A stretch of DNA of 64,000 bases from Dawidia cretensis (GCF_018598175.1 NZ_JAHESE010000004.1:1-64000), one strand, 5' to 3'; shown: positions 1 through 8,755, counted from the first letter of the stretch. Made by a program: numbers and translations. Notes: generated by a model not told the origin, from the sequence alone.

Positions 1-571
1 GCTTCAGCCAGATGCGCATGGAATAATCTTTCGAGCCGAACACCATGGCCTGCCCGACGCCGTTCACCCGTTGGATCTGGGGAATGAAGTTAATCTTGGC
101 ATAGTTCTGCAAGAATGTTTCGTCGTACAGCGGGTTGTCGCTCATGAGGTTGGCCACCATGATCATGCTGTTCTGCTGCTTTTGCGTGTTGATACCGGCT
201 TGTACTACTTCTGCCGGCAGCAGGCTGGTAGCTTTTGACACACGGCTTTGCACGTTTACGGCAGCCAGGTCGGGGTTTGTGCCCAACTTGAAATATACTG
301 TCAGCGCCATGGTGCCGTCGTTGTTCGACGTAGAGGTCATGTAGGTCATGTCCTCGACGCCGTTCACGGCTTCTTCAATGGGCGTGGCGACGGAGCGGGC
401 CACCACTTCGGCGTTGGCGCCGGGGTAGTTTGCCTGCACCTGAATGCTGGGCGGGGCGATGTCGGGGAACTGCGTCACCGGCAGTTGAAGCAGCGAGAGC
501 ACCCCCAGCAGCACGAGTATGATTGAGATGACCGTTGCCAGTACCGGTCGTTCGATAAATGTCTTTAACAT
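1..571 (-). CDS. RND family efflux permease, HAE1/AcrB-like (C-terminal part outside window)
   Basis: Inner-membrane proton-driven pump of a tripartite multidrug efflux system. Only the first 190 residues lie in the window; the gene runs off the left edge. The visible part starts MLKTFIERPVLATVISI, the usual RND N-terminus. The first membrane helix follows (about residues 10-28), then the start of the periplasmic porter domain with the family motifs FPDIAPPSIQV, YPGANAEVV and ATPIEEAVNGV. The start is ATG at 571, about 100 bases downstream of the adaptor gene on the same strand, which is the usual adaptor-permease operon order. The family assignment is secure; the substrate cannot be told. 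Confidence 0.93.
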   Translation of the reverse strand, partial: MLKTFIERPVLATVISIILVLLGVLSLLQLPVTQFPDIAPPSIQVQANYPGANAEVVARSVATPIEEAVNGVEDMTYMTSTSNNDGTMALTVYFKLGTNPDLAAVNVQSRVSKATSLLPAEVVQAGINTQKQQNSMIMVANLMSDNPLYDETFLQNYAKINFIPQIQRVNGVGQAMVFGSKDYSMRIWLK

Positions 572-601
572 AAGAAGCGTTATTAAAAGGTACGTATAGG
601 T

Positions 602-659
602 CCTGCCGGGCCTGCTTCGATGAGAAGCAAGCCCGCTAAGCGGCCGGTTGGCCGGCAGG
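602..659. repeat. Nested inverted repeat between efflux adaptor and permease genes
   Basis: CCTGCCGG at 602-609 is exactly complemented by CCGGCAGG at 652-659. Inside lies a second hairpin (608-618 with 624-634, one mismatch, loop GATGA). No T-run follows on the minus strand, so this looks like an intercistronic RNA structure that could set the adaptor:permease ratio rather than a classical terminator. Confidence 0.5.
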
Positions 660-673
660 GTATAACGGTGTGA

Positions 674-1858
674 TTAAATAGGTTTTGTTTTCAGCAAGCT
701 GTCGAGCGTAATGTGCTGCGGTGCGATCAGTGCACCGTCGCGCAGGCGGCTCAGGCCTGAGTATACGATCTTTTCACCCGGCTTCAGCCCCTCGTCTACA
801 AAGTAATATGTAGCGCTTTGGTCCTTGATGTGGATCGGGCGGCTGGCTACTTTGTTGCTATCGGAGACGACAAACACCAGCACCTTGTCCTGTAGCTCGA
901 ACGTTGCCTCCTGCGGCACTACCAGTGCTTGCGCATGGTTGCGTGGGATGCTGACGCGGCCGGTGTTACCCGAGCGGAGCAGACCGGCAGCATTGGGGAA
1001 CGTAGCGCGGAAGGTGATGGCACCCATGGTCTTGTCAAACTGACCTTCGACCGTGCTCACGACGCCCTTTTCAGGGTATACTGTGTTGTCGGCCAGGATC
1101 AGGTTGACGGGTGGCAGATTCTTGAGCTTCTCTTCCAGCGTGGCGCCCGGCACCTGCTCTTTGAACTGCAGGAAGTCGACTTCGCTCAGCGAGAAGTAAG
1201 CATAGATATCTTTTACATCCGACAGGACCGTGAGCGGCAGGTCTTCGCCACGGCCCACGAGGCTCCCGAGCTTGTAGGGAATGTGGCCGATGTAACCGCT
1301 TACCGGTGCTTTGATCAGCGCATAGCCGGCGTTGATCTCGGCGTTGCCCATCTGGGCACGGGCCTGGGCTACGTTTGCTTTGGCTGATTCGAGGCTGGCT
1401 TGTGCTGTCTGCAGTTGGATTTCCGAGATGACGTTGTTTTTCACCAGTGGCGTGAGGCGGTCAACTTCCAGTTGGGCTTTCGACTCGTTGGCTTGTGCAG
1501 CCTTCAGCGATGCCGTGGTGTTGGCTACCTGCTCGCGGTAGGGGCGGTCGTTGATGCGGAACAATGGCTGACCGGCTTTAACGTATTCGCCTTCGTCTAT
1601 AAAGATCGTCTCCAGGTAGCCTGCTACCTGCGGACGGATCTCGACGTTCACCTTGCCTTCCAGCGTAGCGGCATACTCACGATGTGTGGTAGTGGCTATG
1701 TTGGCGACAGTCAATACGGGCAGGGTAGGGGTGGGCATTTGCATCATGCCGCCATCGTTGCCCGACGACGAGGTACAGCTGTTTAATATGGCGACGAGTG
1801 CCATGCTCCCGAGCATGGTGACTCCGGTGGTTGCAAGTGGGTTCAATAAACGTTTCAT
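674..1858 (-). CDS. RND efflux periplasmic adaptor (membrane fusion) lipoprotein, AcrA/MexA-like
   Basis: Periplasmic adaptor linking an RND pump to an outer-membrane channel. The 394-residue protein begins with a signal peptide ending in a lipobox (ILNSC, Cys28), so it should be lipid-anchored. It then shows the MFP order: beta-barrel/lipoyl half (YAATLEGKVNVEIRPQVAGY, then IDEGEYVKAGQPLFRI), a helical coiled-coil hairpin at about residues 105-165 rich in Ala, Gln and Glu, the second lipoyl half (LIKAPVSGYIG), and the beta-barrel and membrane-proximal domains (LLRSGNTGRVSIPR). The next gene is the RND permease, same strand. No outer-membrane factor is visible; it may lie beyond the left edge. 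Confidence 0.93.
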   Translation of the reverse strand: MKRLLNPLATTGVTMLGSMALVAILNSCTSSSGNDGGMMQMPTPTLPVLTVANIATTTHREYAATLEGKVNVEIRPQVAGYLETIFIDEGEYVKAGQPLFRINDRPYREQVANTTASLKAAQANESKAQLEVDRLTPLVKNNVISEIQLQTAQASLESAKANVAQARAQMGNAEINAGYALIKAPVSGYIGHIPYKLGSLVGRGEDLPLTVLSDVKDIYAYFSLSEVDFLQFKEQVPGATLEEKLKNLPPVNLILADNTVYPEKGVVSTVEGQFDKTMGAITFRATFPNAAGLLRSGNTGRVSIPRNHAQALVVPQEATFELQDKVLVFVVSDSNKVASRPIHIKDQSATYYFVDEGLKPGEKIVYSGLSRLRDGALIAPQHITLDSLLKTKPI

Positions 1859-2182
1859 ACTTCCTTCTTTTAGATATGTATCAATGTGGTTTCAGGTTCG
1901 TGAGGCAAGCTGGCAATGTGCCGGCGGGGCGGCCGGAGGTCATGCAGGCCGGTGTAGCAGAGCAACCGGCGCGGAGGGCATAACGCGCAGGGTATACTAC
2001 GCTTTCGGATCGGCCGTATGACGGCGACACGGGAATGCGTGGTGGATCAACATAATCTGACTTACACGCAAAACCTCTGTAAAAGGTTTTATCGGTAGTA
2101 GATTATTGTGCATTCTTGCCAGGTTGATCATGAAGCAAAAGTATTACACTCCATGCCAGCAAACATTTACCTAATCATGGCA
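1859..2182. other. Intergenic region upstream of efflux operon
   Basis: About 320 bases with no convincing gene. On the minus strand, TACTTTTG (2143 to 2136) matches the Bacteroidota -7 element TAnnTTTG, with TTTG (2163 to 2160) upstream at a rather short 16-base spacing. It could drive the efflux operon with a leader of about 270 bases. The part at 1890-2000 is GC-rich, and no strong hairpin with a T-tail was seen. Confidence 0.35.
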
Positions 2183-3076
2183 TTAATTGTACTTTTCGCG
2201 GATCGTGCGTTGGTATAGATACGGCGTATGGCCCGTGTGTTTTTTAAAGAATCGATTGAAATACGAATCGTCTTCAAACTTCAGCTGCCAGGCAATCTCC
2301 TTCATGGAGTAGTTCCCCCAGAATAACAAACGTTTGGCCTCCGTCAGGCGCTTTTCGTCGATTACCCGTTTGGCCGTCTTGCCAACGGTTGTTTTGATCA
2401 CCTCATTCAGATGGCCGGGCGTTACATATAGCATGTCAGCATACTCGGCCACCATAGTCTTCTCACGAAAGTGTGTATCGACCTGATATTTAAATTGACG
2501 TACCAGTTTATTCTGTGTGGAATCCATCTGCATCACTGGCACACTGATGCTCTGCAAACGTGCGCAACAGATAATAAAGGCATTCAGGAGATTTCGGATC
2601 AGGCTGTCTTTCTGTGGTTTGTTCGCGGCAAACTCCTCTTCCATCAGGCGTGCATAGACCAACAGCTCTTCCATGGTCGACGCATCGAGATCCTGAATTA
2701 CGTGACCAAACATACATTCCCAGCACGCCATCCATCCCTGCACCTCGCCCATCAGGAAGTCTCTGTTAAAGGAGATGAACTGCAACTCGGCATCGTAGGA
2801 CTTGACATACTGGTGCACTTGCTCCGGACTCATGGAGATCAGCGCCGGTGCTTCGATATAATACTTTTCGAAGTCGATGAACTTCTCGATTGCGCCTCTT
2901 GTCAATAAGATGAGCGAATACCCTTCGTTCCGATGCGGCTCCTGGAAATCGGTGAAGTCGTCATCCGGCTCGCACCGGGAGATACCAAAGTTGGTACCAC
3001 CGGAGCACGTCATGAGATTATAGACAGGAATGATCGTGTCGGTGAGGTTCATGGAAGGGTGTGTATAATGGGCCAT
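2183..3076 (-). CDS. AraC family transcriptional regulator
   Basis: DNA-binding regulator of 297 residues. The N-terminal half (about 20-160) is a cupin-like sensing domain: EPHRNEGYSLILLTRG and a later APALISMSPEQVHQY resemble AraC_binding. The C-terminal 100 residues form the double helix-turn-helix, with the conserved second-HTH pattern MKEIAWQLKFEDDSYFNRFF and KKHTGHTPYLYQ. It lies on the same strand directly upstream of the efflux operon, so it is a plausible local regulator of that operon; this is inferred only from position. Start ATG at 3076; the Met at residue 9 is an alternative. Confidence 0.9.
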   Translation of the reverse strand: MAHYTHPSMNLTDTIIPVYNLMTCSGGTNFGISRCEPDDDFTDFQEPHRNEGYSLILLTRGAIEKFIDFEKYYIEAPALISMSPEQVHQYVKSYDAELQFISFNRDFLMGEVQGWMACWECMFGHVIQDLDASTMEELLVYARLMEEEFAANKPQKDSLIRNLLNAFIICCARLQSISVPVMQMDSTQNKLVRQFKYQVDTHFREKTMVAEYADMLYVTPGHLNEVIKTTVGKTAKRVIDEKRLTEAKRLLFWGNYSMKEIAWQLKFEDDSYFNRFFKKHTGHTPYLYQRTIREKYN

Positions 3077-3342
3077 CGGACTTCGGTTTCGGGGACTGAA
3101 TCCTGTATTACAACGAAACGGGTGCTAAAAGTTCGGTCTTTTGGCTGAATTTGTATAGAAAACACATCCGGCCCTACAAAAGACACCCCCTGTGTGTCAA
3201 ACGATGTCACCTATTTTGGGTCATATACAGGCTGACGGCTGTTCGCTTCACGCAGAGTTCACGCACGCTTCATACAGAAACTGTTACCAAGACAACCATC
3301 GTCGTGGAGACCCTTAAAACAGGGCCTTGTTTTTTATTGTGG

Positions 3343-3990
3343 TTAGTCGAACATCCGCCAGCTCTTGAGCTGTTCGATGAACTCGGGCAGCACGCGCGGG
3401 TACAGCACAATGCAGAAGACCATGCCGAACAACGCACCATAGAGGTGGGCGTCGTGGTTGATGTTGTCTTTTGCCTTCTTCCCCTGATACCAGGAGAACA
3501 CCAGGTAGGCTGTGCCCATGATAAACCCCGGGAAGCAGAATGCGAAGTATATGCAGATATCTTCTAACGGCAGAAAGATCACAAATGCAAAGATCACCGA
3601 TGCGACACCACCCGAAGCACCCAGGGCATTATACCTGGGATTGTCCTGGTGTTTAAAGAATGTGGGGATGTCGGATACAACTATACCGAGGAGGTATAAT
3701 GCCACGAAGTATACATAACCCAGGGGTCCGAATACAACCAAAAACACACTTTCCATAGCTGTACCAAAAAAGTACAGCGAGAACATGTTGAAGATAATGT
3801 GTATGTGGTCGAGGTGAATAAACCCCGAGGTGATGAACCGGTAGTACTCGCGCCGGTGTTTGACGCGGTACGGGTTCATGATAAGCTTGTTCAGAAAGTC
3901 GGGCCGTTCAAAAGCGTAGAAACTTATGATAACGGTCAGGCCGATCAGTACATTGGTAACAGTAAGAAGCGAGTCGAGATTGACGTTCAA
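3343..3990 (-). CDS. Rhomboid family intramembrane serine protease
   Basis: Membrane protease that cleaves transmembrane segments using a Ser-His dyad. The 215-residue protein has about six hydrophobic helices. The family signature is clear: HIHIIFNMFSLYFFG in the second helix (the HxxxN pattern), nucleophile Ser126 in GASGG, and catalytic His182 in HDAHLYGALFGM. It lies 9 bases downstream of the MaoC gene on the same strand and is probably cotranscribed with it. The substrate is unknown. Confidence 0.93.
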   Translation of the reverse strand: MNVNLDSLLTVTNVLIGLTVIISFYAFERPDFLNKLIMNPYRVKHRREYYRFITSGFIHLDHIHIIFNMFSLYFFGTAMESVFLVVFGPLGYVYFVALYLLGIVVSDIPTFFKHQDNPRYNALGASGGVASVIFAFVIFLPLEDICIYFAFCFPGFIMGTAYLVFSWYQGKKAKDNINHDAHLYGALFGMVFCIVLYPRVLPEFIEQLKSWRMFD

Positions 3991-3999
3991 GTCAGTGCG

Positions 4000-4461
4000 T
4001 TATTTGAAGTGGTACAGGAAGATGATCGACGCCGTAAACGCCGGCTTCGGATTGTCTTTAATTTCGAGGGTAGCCAGCAGCTGCGCTTTGGTAATGCCGC
4101 GCAGGTCGGCAAGCGACTCGAGTGTTACTTTCAGGCGCACTTCGTTGTCGACGATGACGGGCTGGGCGAACTTCAACTTTTCGATGCCGTAGTTTACCAG
4201 CATTTTGACGTTGTTGATCTCGGCGATTTGATCCCACAGGTAGGGGATGATCGACAGGGCCAGGTAGCCGTGGGCGATCGGTTTTTTGAACGGGCCTTCC
4301 GCCGCCCGCACGGGGTCGGTATGGATCCACTGGTGGTCGAGGGTAGCTTCCGCAAATTTATTGATCTGTTCCTGGGTGATCTTCAGATAGTCTGAGTAGC
4401 CCAGGTCTTTTCCGATGTGTTGTTCGAATTCCTGGAAGCTGCCAATGACAAGTTTGCTCAT
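4000..4461 (-). CDS. MaoC family dehydratase / enoyl-CoA hydratase
   Basis: Hot-dog-fold hydratase of the (R)-specific enoyl-CoA hydratase type, acting on acyl-CoA intermediates. The protein has 153 residues from the chosen start. The hydratase-2 motif is present as LDHQWIHTDP (Asp42, His47, Asp49) followed by GPFKKPIAHGYLALSIIP. An open frame extends upstream to 4959 on this strand, but that part is a shadow of the gene on the other strand and includes no family sequence. ATG at 4461 gives the normal MSKLVIGSFQEF beginning. It is followed by the rhomboid gene. Confidence 0.92.
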   Translation of the reverse strand: MSKLVIGSFQEFEQHIGKDLGYSDYLKITQEQINKFAEATLDHQWIHTDPVRAAEGPFKKPIAHGYLALSIIPYLWDQIAEINNVKMLVNYGIEKLKFAQPVIVDNEVRLKVTLESLADLRGITKAQLLATLEIKDNPKPAFTASIIFLYHFK

Positions 4462-4536
4462 ACGGTTAGAATAGGATAATGCGAGCGAAAGTAGAGATTT
4501 CCGGGAAATAATGCGAAATTTGTTGGATTTGTAAGT

Positions 4537-4971
4537 ATGGCGAGTACCGTAAACACCCCATTTGTCAGGTCGGCGGCCGTGCCGGAGGTACCAGTAAAGC
4601 CCAGCCCCGCCGTCGATACCGAGATCCTGGCGGCCATCGCGCCCGAGACGCTGGAGGATTCCTACGTGTACGTGCACTGCTATTTTGAGAACGAATCGGA
4701 GGAGATGCTGATCCGCATCTGGCGGACCACCTACCTGGTGGATCGCGACACGGGATCCCGTTCCAGCCTGGTGCATGCCGAAAACATTTCCTATGCCCCC
4801 ATGTGGACGGCCATCCCGCGGGTTGGCACCTACAACTTCCTGCTCATTTTTTCGGCCCTGCCCAAGGCGTGTACGATGTTCGACCTGGTAGAGGAGGTAC
4901 CGCAGCCTGGCGGTTTCCACGTACAAAACATCGCCCGTAACCAGCAGGATGTTTACCACGTCGATATTTAA
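4537..4971 (+). CDS. Conserved hypothetical protein (144 aa)
   Basis: I do not recognise a family. The protein has no signal peptide or membrane segment. The first 28 residues are Ala/Pro/Val-rich and probably disordered. The rest looks like a compact beta-rich domain with repeated aromatic positions (YVYVHCYFENESEEMLIRIW, VGTYNFLLIFSALP). It starts a co-directional run with tatD (29-base gap) and asparaginase. GC-rich third positions and the tight spacing to tatD support a real gene. TGGATTTG just upstream (about 4523-4530) is one base from a -7 element and sits 6 bases before the ATG. Confidence 0.7.
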   Translation: MASTVNTPFVRSAAVPEVPVKPSPAVDTEILAAIAPETLEDSYVYVHCYFENESEEMLIRIWRTTYLVDRDTGSRSSLVHAENISYAPMWTAIPRVGTYNFLLIFSALPKACTMFDLVEEVPQPGGFHVQNIARNQQDVYHVDI

Positions 4972-5000
4972 TCACCCCGCATTTTCCACCCGAGTATGCC

Positions 5001-5774
5001 ATGGATTATTATATAGATACCCACGCACACCTCTATGCCAAAGCCTTCGTCCCGGACCGTACCGACGTGCTGGCGCGGTGTGAAGAAGCAACGATCGGCC
5101 GGGTGTATATGCCCAACATCGATCACACTTCCATAGACGATATGCTTGAATTGGAAAGCCGGTCGGGAGGCCGCTGTCTCTCTATGATGGGCCTGCACCC
5201 TTGTTATGTAAAGAAGGACTTTGAGCGTGAGCTGTACATTGTCGAGGAGTGGCTCGCCAAGCGCAAGTTTGTTGCTGTGGGCGAGATCGGTACAGACCTG
5301 TATTGGGACAAGACTTTCTGGGAGCAACAAAAGGAGGCCTTCACCATCCAGGTGAACTGGGCCAAAAAATATAACCTGCCCATCATCATTCACTGCCGTG
5401 AAAGTGTCGACGAGACAATCGAGCTTGTAGAGGGGCTCGCGGACGGTAAGCTGACGGGTATATTTCATTGCTTTTCGGGGGACGCCGCTCAGGCCGAGCG
5501 CGTCACCAGAATGGGATTCCTACTAGGCATTGGTGGCGTCGCTACCTATAAGAACGGAGGCCTCGATGCCGTGCTGCCCACTGTCGGGCTAGAGCACCTT
5601 GTGTTGGAGACCGATTGCCCTTACCTGGCCCCGGTGCCGTACCGGGGTAAGCGCAACGAGCCGTCGTATATACCGCTGGTAGCGCACCGCATGTCGGAGA
5701 TTATGAAGATACCGGTAGAGCAAATACAGGCGGCCACCACCGCCAATGCCCTGAAGCTTTTCCACCCTGTCTGA
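5001..5774 (+). CDS. TatD family metal-dependent hydrolase (DNase)
   Basis: TIM-barrel metallohydrolase; family members act as 3'-5' DNA/RNA exonucleases in repair or quality control. At 257 residues it has the normal length. Metal-binding motifs are in order: DTHAHLYAK (His8, His10), GEIGTDLYWD (Glu), IIIHCRES (His), FHCFSGD (His) and LETDCPYLAP (Asp). The chosen ATG gives MDYYIDTHAH, the standard start. It sits between the hypothetical gene and asparaginase, all on the plus strand and closely spaced. Confidence 0.95.
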   Translation: MDYYIDTHAHLYAKAFVPDRTDVLARCEEATIGRVYMPNIDHTSIDDMLELESRSGGRCLSMMGLHPCYVKKDFERELYIVEEWLAKRKFVAVGEIGTDLYWDKTFWEQQKEAFTIQVNWAKKYNLPIIIHCRESVDETIELVEGLADGKLTGIFHCFSGDAAQAERVTRMGFLLGIGGVATYKNGGLDAVLPTVGLEHLVLETDCPYLAPVPYRGKRNEPSYIPLVAHRMSEIMKIPVEQIQAATTANALKLFHPV

Positions 5775-5824
5775 CAGGCCCCTGACGCAAACAACCCAAA
5801 CAACCAGCATACACCACCGCCAAC

Positions 5825-6886
5825 ATGAATTTAAAAAAGATAAGCATAAACGCTGCCTTGCCGGAGAAGGCGCGTTCCCGGATATTGATCATTTATACCG
5901 GGGGAACCTTCGGCATGACCTATGACAAAGACGGCGTGCTCATCCCTTTTGACTTTGCTTCCATCCTCGAACATCTGCCGACGCTCAAGAACCTGTCGCT
6001 GGAGATTACTGTCGTATCGTTTGAGATACCGATCGATTCGTCCAACATCAACCCGGGCCACTGGCAAGTGATCGGCGAGGTCATTAAAGACAACTACGAC
6101 CAACACGACGGCTTCGTGGTGCTACACGGTACCGATACGATGGCCTTCACGGCCTCGGCCATTAGCTTTATGCTGGAGGGCCTGCACAAGCCGGTGATTT
6201 TTACCGGTGCTCAGTTGCCGATTGCCGAGCCCCGGTCTGACGCCCGCGAGAATCTCATTACTTCGCTCGACATTGCCTCTGCCCGTCGCAACGGTGAGCC
6301 GCTGGTAAACGAGGTTTGTATTTACTTTGACTATGTGCTGCTGCGTGGCAACCGGACCAAGAAGGTTGAAAGCATGCAGTTCGATGCGTTCAACTCGGGT
6401 AACTACCCGCCGCTGGCCAAAGCCGGCGTAAAGATCGATTACAACTTCTCGGCTATGGCTGTTGTGTCGCCGTCGTCGCTGACGCTGCGCAAGTCGTTTG
6501 AAACGAATATTTCCATTCTGAAGCTGTTCCCGGGCATCAGTCAGGAGATCGTGCATGCTATTCTAAGCATTCCCGGCCTGAAGGCTGTGGTCATGGAAAC
6601 CTATGGTTCCGGTAATGCCCCCACGCTGCCCTGGCTGACGGAAGAGCTGAAGCGGGCGATTGAAAACGGCGTAATCATCCTCAACATCTCGCAATGCCCG
6701 GGTGGCCGGGTGCTGCAGGGGCGCTACGAAACGAGCAAAAAGCTGCAGCAGATCGGTGTAATCGGCGGTGCCGACATGACCACCGAGGCGGCCGTAACCA
6801 AATTGATGCTGCTGATCGGCGAGTACGGTCCCGACCGTGCGCGTGAGCTGGTGGGTTTATCCCTGGCCGGAGAATTAACGGCCTGA
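5825..6886 (+). CDS. ansA: Type I (cytoplasmic-type) L-asparaginase
   Basis: Hydrolyses L-asparagine to aspartate and ammonia. The protein has 353 residues and no signal peptide, in keeping with the cytoplasmic type I form. Both catalytic threonine motifs are intact: IYTGGTFGM (Thr25 and Thr28) and VLHGTDTMAFTASA (Thr103, Asp104). The conserved FTGAQLPIAEPRSDA and VYGSGNAP-like segments (here METYGSGNAPTLP) follow. The gap from tatD is 50 bases. The tRNA-Ser gene begins 50 bases after the stop. Confidence 0.95.
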   Translation: MNLKKISINAALPEKARSRILIIYTGGTFGMTYDKDGVLIPFDFASILEHLPTLKNLSLEITVVSFEIPIDSSNINPGHWQVIGEVIKDNYDQHDGFVVLHGTDTMAFTASAISFMLEGLHKPVIFTGAQLPIAEPRSDARENLITSLDIASARRNGEPLVNEVCIYFDYVLLRGNRTKKVESMQFDAFNSGNYPPLAKAGVKIDYNFSAMAVVSPSSLTLRKSFETNISILKLFPGISQEIVHAILSIPGLKAVVMETYGSGNAPTLPWLTEELKRAIENGVIILNISQCPGGRVLQGRYETSKKLQQIGVIGGADMTTEAAVTKLMLLIGEYGPDRARELVGLSLAGELTA

Positions 6887-6888
6887 CC

Positions 6889-6919
6889 TTGCAAAACGCC
6901 AGAAATATTGATTTCTTTG
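6889..6919 (+). promoter_or_regulatory. Probable promoter of tRNA-Ser
   Basis: TTG at 6889-6891, 20 bases of spacer, then TTTCTTTG at 6912-6919, one base from the Bacteroidota -7 consensus TAnnTTTG. Its distance to the tRNA 5' end at 6937 is right for a short-leader tRNA transcript. Confidence 0.5.
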
Positions 6920-6936
6920 CACCCCGTTCAACAAAA

Positions 6937-7024
6937 GGAGAGATGTCCGAGTGGTTGAAGGAGCACGCCTGGAAAGTGTGTATACCCCCAAAGGGTATCC
7001 AGGGTTCGAATCCCTGTCTCTCCG
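6937..7024 (+). tRNA. tRNA-Ser (anticodon GGA)
   Basis: An 88-base class II tRNA. The acceptor stem GGAGAGA pairs with TCTCTCC, and the discriminator is G7024. The anticodon stem CACGC/GTGTG encloses the loop CTGGAAA, giving anticodon GGA, which reads TCC and TCT codons. A long variable arm follows (TATACCCCCAAAGGGTAT), as expected for Ser. The T-arm contains GGTTCGAATCC. The terminal CCA is not fully encoded (GCA then TAAA), so it would be added after transcription. A terminator follows at once. Confidence 0.97.
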
Positions 7025-7031
7025 CATAAAG

Positions 7032-7067
7032 AAAGCCTGCAAATTTTAACAGTTTGCAGGCTTTTTT
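7032..7067 (+). terminator. Rho-independent terminator after tRNA-Ser
   Basis: AAAGCCTGCAAA (7032-7043) pairs perfectly with TTTGCAGGCTTT (7053-7064) around a 9-base loop, and the T-run extends to 7067. Confidence 0.9.
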
Positions 7068-7248
7068 GCGACTGGTGGAATGGATATCGAACCTGGTTGG
7101 CACTGCTCAATGCAAATATATGATAATCAAATACTTGTAGTTAAGCCACTGCTGGGGAAATGATCTAATACAACATAGGTCAGTATTGTCTGCTGCGCTA
7201 TTTTCGGGAACGATCAGTCCCTGATATACTTTGACTCTATAAGCTTGA

Positions 7249-7677
7249 AACAACGCGAAAAAAGGACAACCTTTATTTTTCGTATGTGGTCAGCCGATCA
7301 AATCAAATCTCTATAAATCTCTCTTCCGCGGCCGCGACGATGTTTTTGCCGTGCGCTGGGAGAAGGCCGGAAAGAGCGGCTATATACCTGCCTGCCGCTT
7401 CGATCCTTACCGGTACAGATTACATCAGATGCACGGGGGAACCTTCCAAAATTACACCGAGAAGGAATATTTGCCGTACGATAGTCACCAGGCGATTAAA
7501 CACCTTGAAGGTGGTCACCTGGCAGGGATCTATCCCCTCATGCAGGACAATACATCTTGGTTTATAGCAGCCGATTTTGATAAACAATCGTGGGTTGATG
7601 ATTGCCGGAAATTCATTCAAGCTTGCCGCAGCAAGAATATACCTGCATATTTGGAACGATCGCGGTCGGGTAACGGA
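7249..7677 (+). pseudogene. Fragment of TOTE-type archaeo-eukaryotic primase protein (5' and 3' truncated)
   Basis: The frame-1 translation contains LFRGRDDVFAVRWEKAGKSG, HGGTFQNYTEKEYLPY, the strand GIYPLMQDNTSWFIAADFD and ERSRSGNG. These are the hallmarks of the AEP primase domain of TOTE conflict-system and DEAD-helicase proteins, including the metal-binding Asp pair in ADFD. There is no ATG upstream of the conserved start (a stop lies at 7246-7248). The sequence breaks right after SGNG, before the expected conserved His/Trp strand, and the reading frame then ends at 7710. The linked helicase and nuclease domains are absent. The fragment is followed by unrelated coding sequence in another frame. 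It cannot be a working primase. Confidence 0.8.
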
Positions 7678-8464
7678 GTTCCTGAAATCTGTCACACGAA
7701 TTGGATCTGAGGCACTGGATGAACTGGATACATCGTTGGCTGGCATTGAAGAATCCAGTACTCAGGTTCAACCCGGGAATTTGGTCATTACGCTCGGCAA
7801 TAACATCTCGATCAATCGAGATTATCGTGATTATAAGATTGATTACCTCGAAAGGCTTTTTCAGAAAAGGAATGTGCATTATAAAAGATTCGTAAAAGAA
7901 GGACCTTTGTTTGATTTTTATGAGCCAGTCACAACTAGCGATAAATCATTCTCTATTGAGAACCAGGTCCAGATTCCAATCGAGCATCTGGAATTTAAGT
8001 TTGGGATAGTCGCGTTCAAATATCAATCAGAGCAGTTTAAGATGATCTTGATAGGATCGATCGTGAGATAATAGAAGGCGTTCGCTTTCGATTTTTATTA
8101 GAGAATATTTTAAAGCGGCATCCGGAGACTCATCAGGCTAACCTTCTGGATATTCAACAAGTTCAGACCAACGTGGTAGATTCACAGGCGTTGTACAATT
8201 CACCTGATGATTTGCTGAATGAAATTTTGGGAGACCTTAGATACAGAGGAGGCTACCTATATTTGGCATGTAGACAAGAGCGTATCTACCCTCCGAGATG
8301 CTTTGAAACAGATCGACGACGCATTGGGAGTAATTCGACAGAAAGGTCGTCAGGCATTTATTGATGGTGTTACATCCAACTTTAGTCGCGTTCTTCACGA
8401 TTACTCAGATCCAATGAAAGGATTCATTTTATGGCGAGACGCGCTGGAAGAACGTTTAATCTGA
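7673..8464 (+). pseudogene. Frameshifted C-terminal fragment of an unidentified protein
   Basis: From 7673 a different protein continues in frame 2 (TEFLKSVTRIGSEALDELD onward). Near 8040 it moves to frame 1 (DDLDRIDREIIEGVRFRF, then KRHPETHQANLLDIQQVQ) and near 8235 back to frame 2 (TEEATYIWHVDKSVSTLRD ... FSRVLHDYSDPMKGFILWRD, stop at 8464). Joined, the segments give about 260 residues of continuous protein-like sequence. I do not recognise the family, and no catalytic motif is evident. Two frameshifts plus the fusion to a primase fragment show that it is dead. Alternatively, one shift could be a sequencing error, but the missing 5' end remains. Confidence 0.6.
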
Positions 8465-8557
8465 CAAAGGAGATTTTAGTCGCTTTGGACGTGCAGGTCT
8501 CGATCATATCTGATGCCCTTTAGACACCAGTTTTTATAATGCCTTGCAGCCAGGAGG

Positions 8558-8755
8558 CTATTGCAGGGGATTTTTGTTTATGCGCACCTGCGGAAGCAAA
8601 TCCTTCGCTGGCACCTTCTTCACCTCTCCATTAACCGAGATAACCAGAGAGCCTCCGATGGCTGCATTCTCCTCCACGAGCTTGCGTGTTGCATCGTTCA
8701 TCCCCTGCAATATGTCCTTAAAAAGCCCCGTCAATTCAGGTTTATCCTTTTCCAT
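8558..8755 (-). CDS. Small protein paired with zeta-toxin-like kinase (candidate antitoxin)
   Basis: A 65-residue acidic/amphipathic protein with no recognised domain. It starts MEKDKPELTGLFKDILQGM, has a predicted helical first half and a short beta-like segment (GGSLVISVNGEVKKVPAKDL). Its start overlaps the end of the zeta-like gene by 14 bases, so the two are almost certainly translationally coupled. Epsilon antitoxins are small helical proteins, but they usually precede zeta; here the small gene is second. Antitoxin function is inferred only from size and coupling. Confidence 0.6.
   Translation of the reverse strand: MEKDKPELTGLFKDILQGMNDATRKLVEENAAIGGSLVISVNGEVKKVPAKDLLPQVRINKNPLQ

Noticed and set aside
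4462-4959. 166-codon upstream extension of the MaoC frame on the minus strand
   Set aside because: It is antisense to the 144-aa gene, has no hydratase sequence, and the normal MaoC start is at 4461.
6681-7103. Minus-strand open frame of 140 codons containing RQGFEPWIPFGG
   Set aside because: This is the well-known spurious translation across the antisense of a tRNA-Ser gene plus its terminator and the antisense of asparaginase.
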